A DNA stretch of 64,000 nucleotides from Pedobacter hartonius. Its GTDB lineage: Bacteria; Bacteroidota; Bacteroidia; Sphingobacteriales; Sphingobacteriaceae. The translations under genes and the position numbers were made by a program. The notes below the pieces were generated by a model, which saw nothing but the letters and a program-made list of their open reading frames with translations, was not told the DNA's origin and searched no databases. How positions within the stretch are numbered: the first letter of the stretch is position 1; each line of letters opens with the position of its first letter. The DNA lies in NCBI RefSeq assembly GCF_900107535.1, contig NZ_FNRA01000006.1, positions 186,001 to 250,000 on the forward strand. Direction: 5' to 3'. Positions 1 to 9,115 of the stretch are shown here, piece by piece.

Positions 1-1
1 A

Positions 2-3000
2 AAAACACCGACGCTGCTGGACCGGTTAAAGAGGATCCTGACAGGTATTGATATTACCGGGCGCGTTCTCGACAGCCAGGGCATCCCCCTGGAGGGTGCT
101 GTTGTCCGGTTACGCGACGGGAGGCACGCTACTACCACCGATGGGTATGGTATTTTCAGCCTAAAGGACGTTGACAGAACAGATGTGATCATCATCAGTA
201 TGATCGGATTTGATAAAAAAGAAGTTGCTGTTGCCCCGGTAATGGGCAACATCCGCCTTGCGCCTGCAACCTCCAAACTTGACGAGGTACAGGTCATCGC
301 TTATGGTAAATCCACACAGCGTTTTGCGGTTGGAGCGGTAAACAAAGTTTCGGCCGAGGAAATTTCTTCGCAGCCGGTGGCGAACCCCCTGCAGGCACTT
401 GAAGGCCGGGTGCCAGGCTTATTGGTCACATCAACAAATGGTTTGCCCGGCTCATCAGTAAAGATCCAGGTAAGAGGACAAAATACAATAGGCTCGACAG
501 CTACCAGCAGGCTCCAGCTTGATAACCCTTTATTCATTATCGATGGGATTCCGTTTGCACCACAGAACGCGCTGATCAACAAGCAGCAAAATGCGAACAG
601 TTCTATTTACGGCGATCCTAATGCCGGCATGAGCCCCTTCTCGCTGATTGACCCGGCCAGTATTGAAAGTATAGAGGTTCTGAAAGATGCAGATGCAACG
701 TCGATCTACGGCGCAAGAGGCGCGAACGGTGTTATTTTGATCACGACCAAACAGGGCAAACCGGGAAAAACAACCCTGACGGGAAGGTATTATACTGCCT
801 ATAATACCTTGACCCGGACGCTGCCCTTATTAAATACAAGTGAATATCTCGCCATGCGCCGGGAAGCATTCAAGAACGATAATATCACCCCAAATACTAT
901 CCCGGGCAGCCCGGGTTTTGCACCTGATCTGTTGTTGTTTGATGGTAACCGCAATGAAGACTATTTAAAGACATTTTTTGGAGAACATGCACAATCGCAA
1001 CGGTTCAACCTGATGCTGAGTGGGGGAGATGCGCTCAATACCTTCAGTCTGGGCATCAATTATGGTCGCCAGCGTTATCTAATGCCGGGCGACTTTGCGC
1101 AAAATACATTAAACGGGTCAGCAAGGCTCCATCATAACTCTGCCAATCGAAGGCTGAATATCGATTTTTCAACAGGTTATGCATTTGACCAGAACAACGT
1201 ACCCGGATCTCCCAGTATTTTGAATGCATTTACGTTGCCGCCAAATTTCCCCGCGCTGCGAAATCCGGACGGATCACTCAGCTGGACCTACCAGGGGCTT
1301 AATTTTTCATCGCTTATCAATTCCGGGATCAACCCGTATGCGTATCTGAAACAAACGGACCGTGTTTCGTCAAAAAGCTTCCTTTCCAGTATGCTGATTA
1401 GTTACCGGCTGTTACCGGGACTCAAGTTCAATACCAATATCGGGTACAATACCCTGACCACTAATGAACTGAGCTTGTATCCTATCGTTGCCCAGAACCC
1501 GGCTGATGCCCCTAAAGGGATATCCAATAAAAGCTCGAATACATTTTACACCTGGAATATTGAACCGCAGTTGAATTATGATAAGCAGTTAGGCCGTCAT
1601 CGTATCAACGTATTGGCAGGCGCGACGCTTCAAAAAACAAACAACAACTATGTAACGGTAACGGGTACCAATTACACGAACGACCTGCTGCTGGGAACTA
1701 TCGCTGCTGCCGGCAATGTCAGTTCTTCGGATGGCGACGTCAACTATAAATACACTGCAGGTTTCGGCAGGATCAATTATATTTATGACGAGAAGTATCT
1801 TCTCAACGCTACCGGAAGAATAGACGGGTCCAGCCGCTTCTCGCCGGGCCGGCAGTTTGGCAAATTTGCTTCGCTCGGCGCCGGCTGGATCTTTACACAA
1901 GAAAATTTTATCAAGGATAGATTTCGGGCTTTAAGCTTTGGAAAACTGCGGGCCAGCTACGGCAGTACGGGTAACGATAACGTCGGAAATTACCTGTATA
2001 CTTCCAATTGGTCTACACTGGGTTCCACCTACTCCTACAATGGCAGCGTCGGTTATCTGCCAAGAAACCTGGAAAACCCTGATTTCGGATGGAGCATTAC
2101 AAAAAAGCTGGAGCTGGGCGTTGACCTGGGGCTTTTCAAAGACAGGATCCTGATCAATGCGGACTGGTTCAGGAACAGGAGCAGTAACCAGCTGGTGCAG
2201 TATCAGCTACCTGCACAAACGGGCTTTATGAACGTTACGGCGAACTTCCCGGCACTGGTCGAAAATACCGGTTTTGAATTCATGATCAATGCCACCGTGC
2301 TCAAATCAACCGGTGTAAAATGGCGCTCTACATTTAACCTGACCATACCGAAAAATAAACTGCTGGACTTTCCAAACCTGGCCAGTTCATCCTATGCCAA
2401 TTATTTTGTGATCGGGCAGCCCTTATCTGTACTGCGTGGATATAAATACGCGGGCGTGAATCCGGAAACCGGCATCTACCAATTCCTCAGCATGGCCGGT
2501 ACTACGACCTCCGCACCATCAGCTCTTAACAATGATAATAAATTTGTTATCGGCAATACCGACCCGAAGTTTTACGGAGGATGGCGAAATACCTTTTCTT
2601 ACAAAGCTTTTTCGCTCGATGTTTTCTTTGAATACCGCAAGCAACGCGGAAATATATATATGTCTTCGATCAGCAATTCTCCGGGTTACCAGGCTAACCT
2701 GCCGGCAGATGTCATAGGGAATGTTTGGCAAAAACCAGGGGACAATGCCCAATACCAGCGATTGACCTCCCAGTCTTTTGGTTCTGCTGCTTCGTCAGCT
2801 TACGTTTATTACAGGAGTTCAGACGCTGTACTTGGCGACGCCTCTTATGTCAGGCTGAAAACAGCCACCTTATCTTACGCGCTGAAGCCGGAACTGATCA
2901 AAAAAATCGGCGCTTCATCCTGCAATGTTTATGTAAGCGGGCAAAACTTGTTGCTGATCACCAGGTATAAGGGCAATGATCCCGAAACGCAGAATTATTA

Positions 3001-3052
3001 CGGCGTGCCACCGCTGAGAACCTTTGCTTTAGGTGCTGATTTTAATTTTTAA
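2..3052 (+). CDS. SusC-like TonB-dependent outer-membrane receptor, 5' end outside window
   Basis: This is a SusC/RagA-type TonB-dependent transporter, which imports a SusD-bound ligand across the outer membrane. The frame is open to the window edge, so the gene starts upstream; the first internal ATG (185) is not the start. The 1016 visible residues begin with what looks like the end of an STN-type region. A carboxypeptidase-regulatory-like domain follows (ITGRVLDSQGIPLEGA), then the plug with the SusC signature (DADATSIYGARGANGV), then the beta-barrel ending in an aromatic terminus (LGADFNF). The SusD partner starts 4 nt after the stop. The substrate cannot be read from the sequence. A thioredoxin protein and a hydrolase follow, rather than glycoside hydrolases, so a peptide or small organic ligand is as likely as a glycan (inference). 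Confidence 0.93.
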   Translation, partial: KTPTLLDRLKRILTGIDITGRVLDSQGIPLEGAVVRLRDGRHATTTDGYGIFSLKDVDRTDVIIISMIGFDKKEVAVAPVMGNIRLAPATSKLDEVQVIAYGKSTQRFAVGAVNKVSAEEISSQPVANPLQALEGRVPGLLVTSTNGLPGSSVKIQVRGQNTIGSTATSRLQLDNPLFIIDGIPFAPQNALINKQQNANSSIYGDPNAGMSPFSLIDPASIESIEVLKDADATSIYGARGANGVILITTKQGKPGKTTLTGRYYTAYNTLTRTLPLLNTSEYLAMRREAFKNDNITPNTIPGSPGFAPDLLLFDGNRNEDYLKTFFGEHAQSQRFNLMLSGGDALNTFSLGINYGRQRYLMPGDFAQNTLNGSARLHHNSANRRLNIDFSTGYAFDQNNVPGSPSILNAFTLPPNFPALRNPDGSLSWTYQGLNFSSLINSGINPYAYLKQTDRVSSKSFLSSMLISYRLLPGLKFNTNIGYNTLTTNELSLYPIVAQNPADAPKGISNKSSNTFYTWNIEPQLNYDKQLGRHRINVLAGATLQKTNNNYVTVTGTNYTNDLLLGTIAAAGNVSSSDGDVNYKYTAGFGRINYIYDEKYLLNATGRIDGSSRFSPGRQFGKFASLGAGWIFTQENFIKDRFRALSFGKLRASYGSTGNDNVGNYLYTSNWSTLGSTYSYNGSVGYLPRNLENPDFGWSITKKLELGVDLGLFKDRILINADWFRNRSSNQLVQYQLPAQTGFMNVTANFPALVENTGFEFMINATVLKSTGVKWRSTFNLTIPKNKLLDFPNLASSSYANYFVIGQPLSVLRGYKYAGVNPETGIYQFLSMAGTTTSAPSALNNDNKFVIGNTDPKFYGGWRNTFSYKAFSLDVFFEYRKQRGNIYMSSISNSPGYQANLPADVIGNVWQKPGDNAQYQRLTSQSFGSAASSAYVYYRSSDAVLGDASYVRLKTATLSYALKPELIKKIGASSCNVYVSGQNLLLITRYKGNDPETQNYYGVPPLRTFALGADFNF

Positions 3053-3056
3053 AACC

Positions 3057-4448
3057 ATGAAGATAAATAAAACTACATATCGCTTTTTAGCCATGTTCCT
3101 GATCGTCGCCGGGTGGGCAGTTTCTTCCTGCCGTAAGTTCATTGAGATACCGCCACCGGCGAATTCTATCGTGACGAGCCAGGTTTTTGCCGACAGTGCC
3201 AATGCAACAGCAGCGATCACCGGCATCTATATCAATATGATGAACCGCGCCGGCTCTCTTAATATTGCCAATAGCCTGACGACCGTCTGCACAGCGCTCG
3301 CAGCAGACGAGCTGAACAATACCGATAATACCGTCGTGTTCAAAGATTTTCAGACGAACGTGATCACAATTACCAACAACTATAACCTGACCTGCTGGAG
3401 CACTGCTTATGCCTATATCTACCAGGCCAATGCCTGCATAGAAGGTGCAGCCAGGAGCAGCACTATCAGTACAACGCTGAAGAACAGGATCACCGGTGAG
3501 GCCATGTTCATTCGTGCCTATCTGCATTTTTACCTGGTCAATCTTTTCGGCCCGGTGCCCCTCGTTACCAGCGTTGATTACAAGGTAAACGGTTCCCTGC
3601 CGCGCGCTAGTGTTGACGAAGTCTATAAGCAAATCGATTCTGACCTGGCAGCTGCCACGCAGCTGCTGCAAAATGATCCGGTGCCCATCAATAAACTGCA
3701 TGTCAATCGCTTTGCTGTTGCAGCTTTCAGTGCACGCGTGGCGCTTTATGAGAAGAAGTGGTCCCAGGCGGATGCGGCCGCGACTAGTGTGATCAATGCA
3801 GGTTATAGATTGGAGCCGGTGCTGAACAATGTTTTTCTGGCAGGTAACCAGGAGCAGATCTGGCAAATGTCGCCCCCCAACCCGGGTGACGAAACTTCGG
3901 AAGGGCAACTTATCCTACCAAAAAATCCTGCGCTCGTTCCGGCATTCACCGTGACCAACAATCTAAAGACCATTTTTGAAGTTGCTGACCAGCGCGCGCA
4001 GCAATGGCTTAAAACGGTAACGGTCGCGGGTAACAACTATACCCATCCATTCAAGTATAAGCTGTATATCGATGGTGCCGCAACGCCTAAAGAAGGTTAT
4101 TCGATGCTGCGACTGGCTGAACAATTTCTGATCAGGGCAGAAGCACGGGCGCAACAAAATGACCTGATCGGTGCTCTTGCCGATCTCAACGTTATCCGCA
4201 GGCGCGCAGGATTGGCTGATGCATCAGCCGCCAACCAGGCGGATGCCTTGCGCCTGATCATGCACGAAAGGCAGGCGGAGTTTTTCTGTGAATGGGGGCA
4301 CCGCTGGTTAGACCTCAAAAGAACCAATACGATCGATGGTGTGCTTGGTGCTGCAAAAACAGGTTGGAAACCGGCAGCAGCCTTGTTCCCGATACCTTAC
4401 ACGCAACTGCAAAACAATCCTTTTTTAGTACAAAACCCAGGATATTAA
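3057..4448 (+). CDS. SusD/RagB-like nutrient-binding outer-membrane lipoprotein
   Basis: This SusD-family lipoprotein would form the lid of the SusC channel on the cell surface. The ATG at 3057 is preferred over an in-frame start 24 nt upstream that lies inside susC, because it puts a hydrophobic signal and lipobox at the N-terminus (AVSSC, Cys25). The 463-residue length is normal for the family. The C-terminal segment near residues 395-430 carries the typical ERQAEFFCEWGHRWLDLKR-like motif. The gene follows susC by 4 nt, so the two are surely cotranscribed. The ligand is unknown. Confidence 0.92.
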   Translation: MKINKTTYRFLAMFLIVAGWAVSSCRKFIEIPPPANSIVTSQVFADSANATAAITGIYINMMNRAGSLNIANSLTTVCTALAADELNNTDNTVVFKDFQTNVITITNNYNLTCWSTAYAYIYQANACIEGAARSSTISTTLKNRITGEAMFIRAYLHFYLVNLFGPVPLVTSVDYKVNGSLPRASVDEVYKQIDSDLAAATQLLQNDPVPINKLHVNRFAVAAFSARVALYEKKWSQADAAATSVINAGYRLEPVLNNVFLAGNQEQIWQMSPPNPGDETSEGQLILPKNPALVPAFTVTNNLKTIFEVADQRAQQWLKTVTVAGNNYTHPFKYKLYIDGAATPKEGYSMLRLAEQFLIRAEARAQQNDLIGALADLNVIRRRAGLADASAANQADALRLIMHERQAEFFCEWGHRWLDLKRTNTIDGVLGAAKTGWKPAAALFPIPYTQLQNNPFLVQNPGY

Positions 4449-4470
4449 TTTATTTTAATCACAAAGAACA

Positions 4471-6492
4471 ATGAAAAAAATGATCATGCTTTGCCGGCTA
4501 GTTATCCTCTTTGCTGCACTCAGTCTTTGCAGTAAAAACAGCGGGGCACAAGATAAATTCAAGTACCAGCCCCAATATGTCACATATGGCGAAACGTTTC
4601 GCGTAACCTACCGGCCGGACGTACCGAAAGCACCCGTTACCGGGGTGGTCTATTTCTTCCGGAATTACCGATGGGAGGGACATGACCTCCCGCTTACCAA
4701 AACAGACAGCGGTTATGTAGGTAAATCCGTAGTACCCGCAGGTACGGCCCTGATGTGCTACCGTTTTTGGGTAGGCGATACTGTTGATGTTGGCGGCAGA
4801 ATTCCTTATGCCATTATGGTGCATGCTACTGCTGCGCAGTTAGCTCCGGGTGCTTACACCGAGTGGGGCTTAATGCGCGTCAAAGACAGCCGCGGACAAA
4901 TGATGCCCATCGTCTCTCCAAAAGCTGAAATTGAGCCCAAGGTGCTGGTTGGCCTGTGGACTGCCAAAGAGTTGGAAAACATGGATGTACAACGCCACTT
5001 GTTCTATGATGTGGCACGCAGCATCAAGATGCAATACCCGAACAGTTCCAAAGCTGATTCCATTCTGGTTAAGAAAGCTGAGGAAATACTGCATTTAAAC
5101 GAGGTAACCGAAAAGGAGATGATCATGGTTGCCAATACCTATGACTATGTACTGCACCGCCGGTCATCGGCTGATTCCATCAAAAAGCTCATCGTCGCAA
5201 GATATCCCCAGGGTCTGGAACGACGCCTGCAGTACCTTGATACCCTGTTGAGGCACCCTGTAGACCAGCAAAACAGGTTGGCTTTGAACACCTTCTTTAG
5301 CCAATACCCCCTGGAGCAGTACCCGCTGACGGATTATCTGGACCAGTCCACAGGAGACCCCGGTCTTTTTTTTAGGGTCTATAGCAGCGCGATCAATAAG
5401 GGTTTTATGGGTAAGCAATATGATGCCATGAAAGCACTGATCCGTAATTGTCCCGATCAGCTGATGCAATGGGTCTACGATCATGTTGTTGATTATCCCT
5501 TCCATTCAACAACGCCGGCCATCACCAGGCAACAGCAATTGGATTTTTCAGATTTTATAGTGAAAGAAATATTTCGTCGTGAAACCCTTCAGGATGAAGG
5601 TTTAACCGGCCGCGCTTACTACGCTCCTTCAGAATGGCACCGCCTGTTTTTAGATAAAAACAAAAGGATGCTGGCTTTCCATGCGGGTTTACAATATGCA
5701 AACGAAGACTTTCCGGGCGCAATGAAAACGGCGGCAATGATCAAACCCTATATTCAGTATGAAAGCATCGATTTCAACAAGGTCTATGCAAAGCTGCTGG
5801 TGCATTTTCATAAAAATGCCGAGGCTAAACAATTCATCGTCAATGCGGTAAAGGCAGGTAAAGAAAGCCCCGAAATGGTTGTCATGCTGGAGGATTTTTA
5901 TACCAGTGAACATCATGGGGATGCAGGATTCGCACCCTATTATACGGCGATGATACCGCAGAAAAAAACGGATGAAATGCATGCACGGGTAAAAAAGGAA
6001 CTTATCCGTGTGCCGGCCCCGGATTTTGAGATACAAGATCTGAAGGGGCAGGCTGTCAAACTCAGTGCGCAGAAAGGAAAGGTGGTCGTGATCGACTTCT
6101 GGGCCAGCTGGTGTTACCCCTGCAAGCAGGCGATGCCCGGTATGCAATCGCTGGTCAGAAAATACAGGAGCAACAGCGCAGTGCAGTTCTATTTTATCTC
6201 TACGCTAGAAGAATCACCACTGTATAAAAAAAATGTGACCGACTTCATCATCAGGAAGAAATACGATTTTGAAGTGTTATATGATACTGAAAACAACGCA
6301 ACCAGGCGGAAAGACACTGTATTTGATGCCTACGCTAAACTGCTCCATTTAAGCGGCATCCCGCAGAAAGTGATCATTGACCAGGATGGTTTTGTGCGCT
6401 GGGTTGCCGGCGGCTTTGACGGTGATACCGTAGGACTGACCCGGGAAGTAGATTATGCGATCTCACTGATCAGTCAGAAAAAATCCGAATAA
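4471..6492 (+). CDS. secreted TlpA-type thioredoxin-domain protein with long N-terminal region
   Basis: A 673-residue protein with an N-terminal signal peptide (hydrophobic segment, then SGAQ). A long unassigned region of about 500 residues has helical, repeat-like character and a beta-rich start. A C-terminal TlpA/AhpC-type thioredoxin domain (about 515-673) has the active site WASWCYPC (Cys548, Cys551) and a cis-Pro region (SGIPQKVII). It likely acts in the periplasm in disulfide or redox chemistry. It lies 22 nt after susD and is followed by a stem-loop, so it is the last gene of the SusC/SusD transcription unit. Such proteins commonly accompany SusC/SusD pairs in Sphingobacteriaceae, but their role there is not established. 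The role of the N-terminal region is not recognised. Confidence 0.82.
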   Translation: MKKMIMLCRLVILFAALSLCSKNSGAQDKFKYQPQYVTYGETFRVTYRPDVPKAPVTGVVYFFRNYRWEGHDLPLTKTDSGYVGKSVVPAGTALMCYRFWVGDTVDVGGRIPYAIMVHATAAQLAPGAYTEWGLMRVKDSRGQMMPIVSPKAEIEPKVLVGLWTAKELENMDVQRHLFYDVARSIKMQYPNSSKADSILVKKAEEILHLNEVTEKEMIMVANTYDYVLHRRSSADSIKKLIVARYPQGLERRLQYLDTLLRHPVDQQNRLALNTFFSQYPLEQYPLTDYLDQSTGDPGLFFRVYSSAINKGFMGKQYDAMKALIRNCPDQLMQWVYDHVVDYPFHSTTPAITRQQQLDFSDFIVKEIFRRETLQDEGLTGRAYYAPSEWHRLFLDKNKRMLAFHAGLQYANEDFPGAMKTAAMIKPYIQYESIDFNKVYAKLLVHFHKNAEAKQFIVNAVKAGKESPEMVVMLEDFYTSEHHGDAGFAPYYTAMIPQKKTDEMHARVKKELIRVPAPDFEIQDLKGQAVKLSAQKGKVVVIDFWASWCYPCKQAMPGMQSLVRKYRSNSAVQFYFISTLEESPLYKKNVTDFIIRKKYDFEVLYDTENNATRRKDTVFDAYAKLLHLSGIPQKVIIDQDGFVRWVAGGFDGDTVGLTREVDYAISLISQKKSE

Positions 6493-6501
6493 AATTTATT
6501 T

Positions 6502-6527
6502 CCTTCCGGTTGCGAAATATCGGAAGG
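6502..6527 (+). terminator. stem-loop after the SusC/SusD/thioredoxin unit
   Basis: CCTTCCG (6502-6508) pairs with CGGAAGG (6521-6527) across a 12-nt loop. A T-rich run (GTTTCTTC) follows, 10 nt after the stop at 6492. It fits an intrinsic terminator separating the Sus-linked genes from the hydrolase. Confidence 0.6.
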
Positions 6528-6553
6528 GTTTCTTCATTCTTAACGCTATTTTT

Positions 6554-7738
6554 ATGTATAAGCTTTTTCTTATGATCTGCTGCTGTGCAACACTGCGCGC
6601 TGCTTCGCAACAACTCATCACCATGGATGGATATCCGCCCCAGGACACCGCCAGGGTTCGCTGGATGTTAACCAAAACCCGGACGAAGCATCAACGGCCG
6701 CAAATGCCGCATCCACCCTATCACTACACCATTGAAGACTGCACATTTACCGGGAAGAAAACGGGACTTACTTACGGCGCTACATTGACCAGGCCGATCG
6801 GGATCAAACGTTTTCCGACGGTTGTATTGATTTCGGGTACCGGCAGCCAGGACCGTGATTATACCGTATCCGGGCACAAGTTTTTTTGGGTGCTCGCCGA
6901 TTACCTGAGTAACCATGGTATAGCGGTGCTGAGGGTAGATGACCGTTCGACGGGAAAAACCACCGGGATTTTTAACCGCAGCACTACTGTGGACTTTGCC
7001 AAAGATGTGCTTTGTGCCGTAGAATGGTTAAATACCCGGAAGGATATCGACCCTGGCCGGATCGGGCTGATCGGCCACAGCGAGGGCGGTATTGTTGCCC
7101 CGATGGTCGCCGCCATGGCACCCGAAAAGATCAGTTTTCTGGTAATGATCGGTGCACCAGTGATCGGTTTGCACCAGATCAACTACTACCAAACCAGGCA
7201 GGCTTATACGGCAATCTATAAACCTGACACGGTTTTGTTTGCCATGATGCGTCTTCACCAGGAGATCATGAGCAAAATACCTGCGCAGGCACATGACCTT
7301 TCCGAAATGAATGTAGTGGTAAAAAATGCGCTCGATACATTTTACAAAAGGGAAAGCCCGGGAATAGTCAAAAGGATCATTCCTGATAAAAACACCTATG
7401 ACAGGATGTTCCGGTCCTATCAGAGTTTCTTGTCCCCCTGGTGGCAATTTGTTCTAAGCTATGATCCGGCACAGGACATTCAAAAAGTAAATTGCCCGGT
7501 ACTGGTTGTTTACGGCAATAAAGACCGGCAGGTACCACCTGCAGAAGACTACGCCCTGATCAAAAAACTGCAACACCGCCGGTCCGAATCTATACTGATC
7601 CCGGACATGAATCATTTCATGCAGCCAGATACCTCGGGAAATCCGAAAAATTACGAAGCAATTGAAACGACTATAAAACCAGTATTGCTTGAAAAAATCA
7701 GCACCTGGGTGCTCGGTCAAGCCCAACTCGGCAGGTGA
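6554..7738 (+). CDS. secreted alpha/beta hydrolase (S9/S33-like esterase or peptidase)
   Basis: A 394-residue alpha/beta-hydrolase with an N-terminal signal peptide (hydrophobic segment, cleavage near RAASQQ). The nucleophile elbow GHSEGG (Ser176), an oxyanion-type segment (SGTGSQDRD, about 94-102), a late acid (YGNKDRQVP) and a terminal His (MNHFM) complete a plausible triad. Family knowledge allows esterase, acyl-peptidase or cephalosporin-esterase activity; the substrate is not identifiable. It lies 61 nt after the thioredoxin gene, behind a stem-loop, so it may have its own promoter. Location beside SusC/SusD suggests it processes the imported ligand (inference). Its stop is 21 nt from the stop of the convergent cupin gene. 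Confidence 0.85.
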   Translation: MYKLFLMICCCATLRAASQQLITMDGYPPQDTARVRWMLTKTRTKHQRPQMPHPPYHYTIEDCTFTGKKTGLTYGATLTRPIGIKRFPTVVLISGTGSQDRDYTVSGHKFFWVLADYLSNHGIAVLRVDDRSTGKTTGIFNRSTTVDFAKDVLCAVEWLNTRKDIDPGRIGLIGHSEGGIVAPMVAAMAPEKISFLVMIGAPVIGLHQINYYQTRQAYTAIYKPDTVLFAMMRLHQEIMSKIPAQAHDLSEMNVVVKNALDTFYKRESPGIVKRIIPDKNTYDRMFRSYQSFLSPWWQFVLSYDPAQDIQKVNCPVLVVYGNKDRQVPPAEDYALIKKLQHRRSESILIPDMNHFMQPDTSGNPKNYEAIETTIKPVLLEKISTWVLGQAQLGR

Positions 7739-7759
7739 AATCTACACCCGCGTTATACC

Positions 7760-8362
7760 CTATTCAGTTATGGAAACGCGCTGCATAATGGCCATTACCG
7801 GTGCAGATATGATCTCCACTTTATGGTGCTGATGAAGCGGAACCTGGGTATAACCTCCCGGGCCGAGATAAAAACTATCCTCTCCAAAAGTACATCTGCA
7901 CTCCCCCTTTAAGATGAGGAAGCTCTCCCGTAATTCATCATGAGATCCTTCTTCGATATCAGAAGTGCTGACAATTAACACCTGTGTCACGCCGTTTTCA
8001 CTCCTTAAAACCTTAAAATAATTATCCTTTTCAAATGCCTTTGGAAAATGTTCTGAAACCAGGCGAAGCCAGTTCCTGTAATCAGAATGTTCAGCGATCA
8101 GAACAAGATGGTCAATATCCATCTTCTGCTCTTTGACCGCATCAGCAAGGGATACCCCGATTCTTTTTTTCAAGGCGTCAGAAGGATCAATGGCTATCGA
8201 TCGGGCAAAGGTCTCCAGCGTGGACTCTATTCTTTCTACTTCCTCCTGAAGGGCGGGAAACAACAACAGCAAACTTAGAACATTCGCCCTGTCTGTTTCA
8301 TCAAGCAGGTCTAATACAAACAGCTCTAATATGCCACTTTCTATGTAAGCGTTTAAATTCAC
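7760..8362 (-). CDS. cupin-domain anti-sigma-factor-like protein
   Basis: A 200-residue protein in two parts. Residues 1-70 resemble the N-terminal region of RskA/ChrR-type anti-sigma factors (YIESGILELFVLDLLDE). Residues about 110-195 form a small cupin with a PLHQHH metal-site-like motif. ChrR-type proteins hold an ECF sigma factor until a stress signal reaches the cupin. No zinc-binding HxxxCxxC is visible in the N-terminal part, so the binding mode would be RskA-like. No ECF sigma gene is adjacent, and no membrane segment is present. A plain cytosolic cupin regulator is the main alternative. Confidence 0.68.
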   Translation of the reverse strand: MNLNAYIESGILELFVLDLLDETDRANVLSLLLLFPALQEEVERIESTLETFARSIAIDPSDALKKRIGVSLADAVKEQKMDIDHLVLIAEHSDYRNWLRLVSEHFPKAFEKDNYFKVLRSENGVTQVLIVSTSDIEEGSHDELRESFLILKGECRCTFGEDSFYLGPGGYTQVPLHQHHKVEIISAPVMAIMQRVSITE

Positions 8363-8505
8363 TGTAACTGCAGTTTTTAGTTTAATACGTTATGCCCTTG
8401 TGGTAAATAATTCTTTCTGGTATCAAATTAGGTGCGGCATCTTAAAACTCAATATAGGATCTTTAGTTTCCATATCGTAGATAAAATAACGGCAAAAAAA
8501 GTTTT

Positions 8506-8688
8506 TTATTTTCTTATATAATTTAATAAGTGGCACATCTTTAAGTTTTCAAGTGCGGAAACCGTTTCAACGTGGTCTGAAGAAGGTATTTCAGTCTTCT
8601 TCATCCAATTGTAGAGTCCCTGCGTGTCCTGCCGGCTTATCAGATAATGCACAAACTTTCTCGTTAACTTGTTGTGTACCAAAACCAT
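8506..8688 (-). CDS. possible small hypothetical protein
   Basis: A 60-codon ATG frame on the minus strand, divergent from the DUF5710 gene with its start 7 nt away. The product is basic at the N-terminus and has no recognised domain, signal or membrane segment. The surrounding 8363-8668 stretch is AT-rich and holds no other feature I can support. Composition is protein-like, but the length makes chance likely. Confidence 0.3.
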   Translation of the reverse strand: MVLVHNKLTRKFVHYLISRQDTQGLYNWMKKTEIPSSDHVETVSALENLKMCHLLNYIRK

Positions 8689-8695
8689 CTTATTT

Positions 8696-8917
8696 ATGCC
8701 TTACTTATTAAAAGTTCCATACTCAGATAAGGACGAAGCCAAAGGGCTTGGGGCCCTTTGGATAGCAGACCGCAAGACCTGGGTGATCCCTGATTACATA
8801 AGTGACCTTAACCCTTTCAAAAAATGGATTCCTGCTCATCCGGGCTGTATCGTGGCAGGGAGAGCCCCATTATCCATGTGTTTATCTTATTCCGGAGTAA
8901 ACCCGATGCAGGTCTGA
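8696..8917 (+). CDS. short DUF5710-domain protein, probably C-terminally truncated
   Basis: A 73-residue product starting at ATG 8696; an in-frame earlier start at 8669 is less likely. The N-terminal 45 residues match the DUF5710 pattern (KVPYSDKDEAKGLGALW, then KTWVIPDY and FKKWIP), a small domain often found in plasmid- and phage-associated proteins. In the relatives I know, the domain is followed by further sequence, often cysteine-rich. Here, soon after KKWIP, the frame runs into the outer arm of a large nested inverted repeat (from 8854) and stops inside its inner arm. The last 20 residues do not look like the family. The gene is therefore probably disrupted. Confidence 0.55.
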   Translation: MPYLLKVPYSDKDEAKGLGALWIADRKTWVIPDYISDLNPFKKWIPAHPGCIVAGRAPLSMCLSYSGVNPMQV

Positions 8918-9029
8918 GGTATCTTCGGGATTTGGGTCTTAAACTCGAAGATACCTCGGATCTGCATCGGGTTTACCATGGTCTTACCTACTTACCTGAA
9001 GCCGGAATGCCCTGCTTCTCTCCCTGGCC
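8854..9029. repeat. large nested inverted repeat (palindromic element)
   Basis: The inner arms, 8897-8927 and 8946-8976, are 31 nt each with only two mismatches around an 18-nt spacer; both contain AAACCCGATGCAG or its complement. Two shorter pairs nest outside: ATTCCGG 8889-8895 with CCGGAAT 9002-9008, and GGCAGGGAGAG 8854-8864 with CTCTCCCTGGCC 9018-9029 (one extra base). No T-run follows, so it is not a simple terminator. It lies between the DUF5710 start region and cobI and covers the 3' end of the former. Confidence 0.8.
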
Positions 9030-9115
9030 TGGAAATTTATTAAAGCGGTCTTTACTGCTTATAAACAATAAATAATTAGTTTTACAGTGTCGGGGGAAAT
9101 AATCAGTAACGTCAG

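Noticed and set aside
3087..3908. A long minus-strand frame opposite susD
   Set aside because: It is an antisense shadow of the well-supported susD gene, with no domain and a low-complexity translation.
8824..9075. An 83-codon plus-strand frame running through the inverted repeat
   Set aside because: It overlaps the DUF5710 gene in another frame and translates both arms of the palindrome; no protein family is recognisable.
8918..9115. Cobalamin riboswitch upstream of cobI
   Set aside because: I found none of the conserved B12-box-like sequence in this leader; the visible structure is the nested inverted repeat, which does not match the riboswitch layout. A covariance search would settle it.
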